Shown here: positions 6,772 to 9,534 of the stretch, one piece after another
Numbering within the stretch: position 1 is the stretch's first letter
How the letters are laid out: every line of letters begins with the position of its first letter
Assembly: GCA_947476855.1 (NCBI GenBank)
Contig: CANJSR010000170.1
Location: 1 to 9,534, forward strand
Direction: 5' to 3'
DNA: 9,534 nt
DNA from: Acetobacteraceae bacterium
Lineage (GTDB): Bacteria; Pseudomonadota; Alphaproteobacteria; Acetobacterales; Acetobacteraceae
The notes under the pieces: model-generated
Databases searched by the model: none
What the model was told of the DNA's origin: nothing
The model's input: the letters and a program-made list of their open reading frames with translations, nothing else
Made by a program: the position numbers and the translations under genes

Positions 6772-8598
6772 CTAGCGCGGGATCAGCGCCAATACCAGCG
6801 CCCCGTATCGTTCCAGTTTCGACGCCCCGACGCCCTTGATCTCGGCCAGATCATCAAGGCCGGACGGTCGCACCGCCGCGATTTCCCGCAGGACGGTGTC
6901 GTGAAAGATCACGTAGGGGGGTACGCCCTGGGCCTTGGCCTCGGTCGCGCGCCAGGTCCGCAGTGTCTCGAACAGCCCGAGATCCTCGCCCTCGATCGGC
7001 GCCTGGTCCCGCTCCGCGCCGCGACGGTCCGAGCGTTCGGCCTTCCGCGCGCGGACGGTCGCATCCTGGCGCATGATCACCCGTACCTCGCCGCGCAGGA
7101 TCGGGCGGGCTTCCTCCTGGTTGAGGAACAGGCCGCCATGCCCGGCGGTGTCGACGTCCAGGGCGCGGATCGCGATCAACTGCCGGATCAGGCCGCGCCA
7201 ATAATTGGCGGAACGGTCCGCGCCAACGCCAAAGGTCGGCAGGCGGTCATGGCCGTGGCGCAGGATCGCCTCGGTCTTCTCGCCGCGCAGCACGGCGATG
7301 ACATGGATGCCGCCGAAGATCTGGCCGGTGCGATAGACGGCGGACAGGACCTTCTGCGCCTCCACCGTCGCGTCGGCGGTGACCGGGGGGTTCTCGCAAT
7401 TGTCGCAATGGCCGCAATCGCTGCCCAAGGCCTCCCCAAAGCAGGACAGCAGCGTGCGGGTGCGGCAGGTCACGGCTTCCGTCAGCGCGACCATTTCTTC
7501 CAGCTTGGTCCGCATGACCCGGATCTGCGCCTCGGGGGCCGAGGACTGGGCCAGCCAGTGACGCGCCTGGGCGATGTCCTGGCCACCAAAGAGCATCAAG
7601 GTCTCGGACACTTCGCCGTCACGGCCCGCACGTCCGATCTGCTGATAATAGGCTTCGGGGCTGTCGGGCATGTCGAGGTGGACGACAAAGCGCACATCCG
7701 GCCGGTCGACGCCCATCCCGAAGGCGATCGTGGCGACGACGACAACCGGTTCGCCGGACCGGAACCGGGCCAGGGCGTCGCGCTTGTGCTGCGGGTCGAG
7801 GCCGGCATGAAACGCCACCGCCGGAAACCCCTTCTCCCGCAGCCGTTCCGCCATGCGCTCGGTCTTGGCCCTGCTGCCGCAATAGACGATGCCGCACTCG
7901 CCCTTGTGGCGGCCGAGGAAGTCCAGAAGCTGGGCGCTCTCACTCAGCTTGGCCGCCGCCGTCAGATGCAGGTTCGGGCGGTGGAAGCTGGAGAGAAAGA
8001 CCCCCGCATGCTCCAGCCGCAGGGCGGAGAGGATGTCCTGGCGCGTGCGCGTATCAGCGGTTGCGGTCAGGGCGATTCGCGGCACATCCGGGAACAGGTC
8101 GGGCAGGCGGGCGAGTTCGCGGAACTCCGGCCGGAACTCATGACCCCATTGGGAGACGCAATGCGCCTCGTCAATCGCGACGACGGACAACGGCAGTCGG
8201 GACAGCCGGTCGATCGTGCCGTTGCCCAGCAGGCGTTCGGGGGAGACGTAGAGAAGGTCGAGTTGCCCCTCGATCAGGTCGCGGGAAATGGTGCGGGCTT
8301 CGGCCGGATCGATCTCGGAGTGCAGGGCGCCGGCGTTCACGCCGACCTGGCGCAGGGCGGCGACCTGGTCGTCCATCAGCGCGATCAGCGGGGAAACGAT
8401 GACACCGGTCCCCGGCCGGCAAAGCGCGGGGATCTGGTAGCAGATACTCTTGCCGCCCCCGGTCGGCATCAGGACCAGGGCGTCGCCGCCGGCCACGACG
8501 TGGCGGACGGCGGCATCCTGTTGGCCACGAAAGCCGGGGAAACCGAACACACGGTGCAGGACCTCGGCCGGGTCGAGCCCGACGTGATGATGGCCCAT
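6772..8598 (-). CDS. recQ: ATP-dependent DNA helicase RecQ
   Basis: A 3'-5' DNA helicase acting in recombination and repair of stalled forks; at 608 residues it matches full-length bacterial RecQ. All parts are present. Motif 0 is FRGQQ (23-27), Walker A is MPTGGGKS (44-51), and the DEAH box is at 143-146, followed by the aromatic-rich loop [12 protein letters not shown]. Motif III is ALTATA (176-181), motif V is [12 protein letters not shown] (289-300) and motif VI with its arginine finger is [10 protein letters not shown] (319-328). The zinc-binding cysteines are C378, C395, C398 and C401. The winged-helix RQC region covers about 410-500. A C-terminal HRDC domain covers about 535-608 ([24 protein letters not shown]). 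The ATG at 8598 is nine bases from the stop of the OmpA-like gene, implying co-transcription, although no strong Shine-Dalgarno is visible. Confidence 0.98.
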   Translation of the reverse strand: MGHHHVGLDPAEVLHRVFGFPGFRGQQDAAVRHVVAGGDALVLMPTGGGKSICYQIPALCRPGTGVIVSPLIALMDDQVAALRQVGVNAGALHSEIDPAEARTISRDLIEGQLDLLYVSPERLLGNGTIDRLSRLPLSVVAIDEAHCVSQWGHEFRPEFRELARLPDLFPDVPRIALTATADTRTRQDILSALRLEHAGVFLSSFHRPNLHLTAAAKLSESAQLLDFLGRHKGECGIVYCGSRAKTERMAERLREKGFPAVAFHAGLDPQHKRDALARFRSGEPVVVVATIAFGMGVDRPDVRFVVHLDMPDSPEAYYQQIGRAGRDGEVSETLMLFGGQDIAQARHWLAQSSAPEAQIRVMRTKLEEMVALTEAVTCRTRTLLSCFGEALGSDCGHCDNCENPPVTADATVEAQKVLSAVYRTGQIFGGIHVIAVLRGEKTEAILRHGHDRLPTFGVGADRSANYWRGLIRQLIAIRALDVDTAGHGGLFLNQEEARPILRGEVRVIMRQDATVRARKAERSDRRGAERDQAPIEGEDLGLFETLRTWRATEAKAQGVPPYVIFHDTVLREIAAVRPSGLDDLAEIKGVGASKLERYGALVLALIPR

Positions 8599-8607
8599 GG
8601 ACGGTGA

Positions 8608-9012
8608 CTATTTCGCGGGGATGAAGATCTCGACCCGGCGGCTTTCCAGCGCGCTGATGGCGAACTTGACCGATCCCTTGCCGATCTGGCGGATCTGGCC
8701 GGCCGGCACGCCATCCGCCAGCAGATGGTCGACGACGCGCTGGGCCCGCAGTTCGGACAGCAGCATGTTGGACCGGCGACCGCCCTCGGGGTCGGCGAAG
8801 CCGGTGACCTGCACGGCGACGCGCGGATGCTCCAGCGCCGTATGGGCCGCTTCGGTGATCACGGCGGCGGCGGCGTCATCAATCCCCACGGACCATTCCT
8901 GGAAGAACACGACGAACTTGCGGCCAGGCGGATCGGCGGCCTGCGCACCCGGCATGGGCGCACCCGAGATCATGGCACTAACAAGCAGCAGCAGCATCGC
9001 AAGGCGGCGCAT
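8608..9012 (-). CDS. Small exported OmpA-like (peptidoglycan-binding) protein
   Basis: A 134-residue envelope protein. The ATG at 9012 is preferred over one at 9045 because GAAGGGA precedes it and it directly opens a signal peptide: MRR, a hydrophobic stretch LAMLLLLVSAM, then AQA at 23-25. No lipobox cysteine is visible, so it is probably soluble in the periplasm or held by the cell wall. The rest is a single OmpA C-terminal-like domain: GFADPEGG (71-78), LSELRAQRVV (85-94) and a final RRVEIFI. D74 and R89, 15 residues apart, match the pair that holds diaminopimelate in OmpA domains. The loop before RRVEI is shorter than usual and the canonical GHTD reads GFAD. There is no partner beta-barrel or Tol-Pal gene. 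It appears to be the first gene of an operon with recQ. Confidence 0.87.
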   Translation of the reverse strand: MRRLAMLLLLVSAMISGAPMPGAQAADPPGRKFVVFFQEWSVGIDDAAAAVITEAAHTALEHPRVAVQVTGFADPEGGRRSNMLLSELRAQRVVDHLLADGVPAGQIRQIGKGSVKFAISALESRRVEIFIPAK

Positions 9013-9071
9013 ACCCGATTCCCTTCGTTGGAGTGGCCGGACCATACAGGCAGGCTCGCGCCGGCGCCATC

Positions 9072-9123
9072 AGGGCAGAATCGCCGGCTGTCGCCGGAGG
9101 GCAGAATGGCCGGCCGTCGCCGG
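9072..9123. repeat. Two tandem copies of a 26-bp unit
   Basis: AGGGCAGAATCGCCGGCTGT plus CGCCGG at 9072-9097 is followed without a gap by a second copy at 9098-9123, differing at two of 26 positions (11th, C/G; 18th, T/C). Each unit carries a GGCNGAAT-like start and a CCGGC-rich half. It lies in the 175-bp non-coding stretch between the OmpA-like gene and tRNA-Cys, upstream of both. It may be a simple slippage duplication or a paired regulator site. Confidence 0.85.
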
Positions 9124-9141
9124 ATTGCGCAAACCTCGGGC

Positions 9142-9172
9142 TTGACCGGCGCGGGTTCGGCGCCGATATAAC
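9142..9172 (+). promoter_or_regulatory. Predicted promoter of tRNA-Cys
   Basis: TTGACC (9142-9147) is a near-consensus -35 box. GATATA at 9165-9170 gives 17-bp spacing, and TATAAC at 9167-9172 would give 19. Initiation would fall around 9178-9180, some 8-10 bases ahead of the tRNA 5' end at 9188, as is usual for tRNA genes. It is the best sigma-70-type match I see in the window. Confidence 0.65.
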
Positions 9173-9187
9173 GCGCCGAGCCGTCGG

Positions 9188-9261
9188 GGTCCGGTGGCAG
9201 AGTGGTGATGCATCGGACTGCAAATCCGCGTATGCCGGTTCGATTCCGGCCCGGACCTCCA
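9188..9261 (+). tRNA. tRNA-Cys (anticodon GCA)
   Basis: A complete cloverleaf with encoded CCA. The acceptor stem GGTCCGG (9188-9194) pairs fully with CCGGACC (9251-9257). The D arm has GCA/TGC stems (9197-9199, 9209-9211). The anticodon loop is CTGCAAA with GCA at 9220-9222. The T arm is GCCGG-TTCGATT-CCGGC (9234-9250). The discriminator is T9258, the U73 identity base of tRNA-Cys, followed by CCA 9259-9261. One oddity: the outermost anticodon-stem pair (positions 27-43; T9213 and C9229) is mismatched, though the four inner pairs are perfect. This should not prevent function. Its 3' end is a candidate attachment site for the integrase whose gene converges on it. Confidence 0.97.
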
Positions 9262-9290
9262 TGCGGTTCATAAGTGCAGTCCTTCCAAAG

Positions 9291-9306
9291 ACTTAGCTGA
9301 CTAAGT
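9291..9306. repeat. ACTTAG-CTGA-CTAAGT inverted repeat
   Basis: A perfect 6-bp inverted repeat with a 4-base centre lies between tRNA-Cys and the integrase end. It shares its last three bases (AGT, 9304-9306) with the hairpin that follows, so the two structures cannot both form fully. It is A/T-rich compared with the surroundings. It may be a recombinase- or excisionase-binding site, or part of the integrase transcript's 3' end. Confidence 0.45.
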
Positions 9307-9333
9307 GGCAACCCCCGGCCAGGGGTTGCCACT
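9304..9333. terminator. 12-bp perfect hairpin overlapping the integrase stop codon
   Basis: AGTGGCAACCCC (9304-9315) pairs perfectly with GGGGTTGCCACT (9322-9333) around the loop CGGCCA. The right arm shares base 9333 with the integrase stop codon (9333-9335, minus strand). It is the strongest hairpin in the window. On the plus strand it is followed by CACTTTCCGTTTTC, so it could terminate tRNA-Cys transcription as well as that of the integrase. No ideal U-tract directly follows on either strand. Confidence 0.65.
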
Positions 9334-9534
9334 CACTTTCCGTTTTCGTTCCCTCCAATGCGGCGGATCGCAGCGGTAGCAAGCCGCGCTTGATCTGCCG
9401 ATCGGATGTAACGCTCTACCTCTTTCAGTGTTCGCCACCCTCCTATCGCCTGAATTTCCGGGCCGGTGCATCCAGCCTCGGCCAGCCTCCGCGCCCCCGC
9501 CTTCCGTAACCCATGGGCGGAACAACCGGCCGGC
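9333..9534 (-). CDS. Tyrosine recombinase/integrase, C-terminal 66 residues (cut by window edge)
   Basis: Reading leftwards from the right edge, the frame runs for 66 codons to TGA at 9335-9333 and encodes the end of the catalytic domain of a phage-type integrase. Counting from the first whole codon, box II begins CSAHGLRKAGARRLAEAG, with H7 and R10 as the HxxR catalytic pair. The segment IGGWRTLKEVERYI (30-43) carries W33 at the place of the usual histidine, as in Cre, and the nucleophile Y42 nine residues later. A short tail, NENGK, ends the protein. Codon use differs from the host genes: 26 of 66 codons end in A or T, including TTA, ATA, AAA and CGA, which suggests recent acquisition. The N-terminal arm-binding domain and start are outside the window. 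It converges on tRNA-Cys, the probable target. Confidence 0.9.
   Translation of the reverse strand, partial: PAGCSAHGLRKAGARRLAEAGCTGPEIQAIGGWRTLKEVERYIRSADQARLATAAIRRIGGNENGK

Larger units (their letters stand above)
9259..9534. mobile_element. Edge of a probable integrative element at the tRNA-Cys 3' end
   Basis: A tyrosine-recombinase gene begins outside the window and ends 72 bp from the tRNA-Cys 3' end. Integrases of this class commonly use tRNA 3' ends as attachment sites and leave the tRNA intact, as seen here. The exact crossover is not visible because the second attachment copy would lie beyond 9534. The left boundary is therefore set at the CCA end only provisionally. The element may be a prophage, an ICE or a genomic island, possibly remnant. 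Confidence 0.55.

Noticed and set aside
4841..6775. A 644-codon open frame on the plus strand opposite the receptor and hypothetical genes
   Set aside because: It is antisense to two clearly recognisable TctC genes and the hypothetical gene. It is rich in H, R, G and Q, as expected for the complement of high-GC coding DNA, and shows no domain motifs.
6901..8607. A 568-codon open frame on the plus strand opposite recQ
   Set aside because: RecQ on the other strand has every helicase, zinc, RQC and HRDC motif. The antisense frame has none and arises from third-position GC bias.
9301..9525. A 74-codon minus-strand frame at the right edge starting at an internal ATG
   Set aside because: It lies in a different frame from the integrase, whose HGLRK and ERY motifs read through the same bases. 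The integrase frame has no start in the window because it is truncated, which explains why the false frame looks more complete.
1..9534. CRISPR array, toxin-antitoxin pair, retron, riboswitch or other defence system
   Set aside because: I found no regularly spaced repeats, and the only multi-copy unit is one 26-bp tandem pair. No reverse transcriptase, nuclease-toxin or antitoxin-like small genes appear on either strand. If the element at the right edge carries such a system, it lies outside this window.

Overview
The window is high-GC DNA with alphaproteobacterial-type genes. The map-radC pairing, the orphan TctC/Bug receptors and the dehydrogenase/CMD/SDR mix suggest Rhodospirillales, perhaps Acetobacteraceae. 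This placement is an inference from gene content, not a database result.

Layout: (1) 1-1578, plus strand: the end of map (methionine aminopeptidase, cut by the left edge) and radC. (2) 1579-3077: a terminator-like hairpin between convergent genes, then two minus-strand metabolic genes, a beta-hydroxyacid dehydrogenase (3-hydroxyisobutyrate dehydrogenase family) and a small carboxymuconolactone decarboxylase-family protein, with a second terminator-like hairpin between them. (3) 3078-3824, plus strand: a short-chain dehydrogenase fold protein that lacks most of the classical catalytic residues, divergent from the CMD gene. (4) 3846-6742, minus strand: two paralogous periplasmic TctC/Bug solute receptors flanking an uncharacterised protein with an SLGDNCEF motif. 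No TctA/TctB membrane genes are present. (5) 6772-9012, minus strand: recQ helicase preceded by a small exported OmpA-like protein, nine bases apart and probably co-transcribed. (6) 9013-9534: a 26-bp tandem duplication, a tRNA-Cys gene with its own promoter, and, facing it, the last 66 codons of a tyrosine recombinase that runs off the right edge.

Most of the window is ordinary chromosomal background: translation, DNA repair and small-molecule metabolism or uptake. Its most informative point is the right edge. An intact tRNA-Cys(GCA) is followed within 72 bp by a converging site-specific integrase whose codon use is clearly more A/T-rich than its neighbours. This is the usual architecture of an integrative element inserted at a tRNA 3' end, so the element's cargo should lie just beyond position 9534. 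The second point of interest is the SDR-fold protein with T-G-A-K in place of the N-S-Y-K tetrad. I do not see a complete new multi-gene system inside the window itself.
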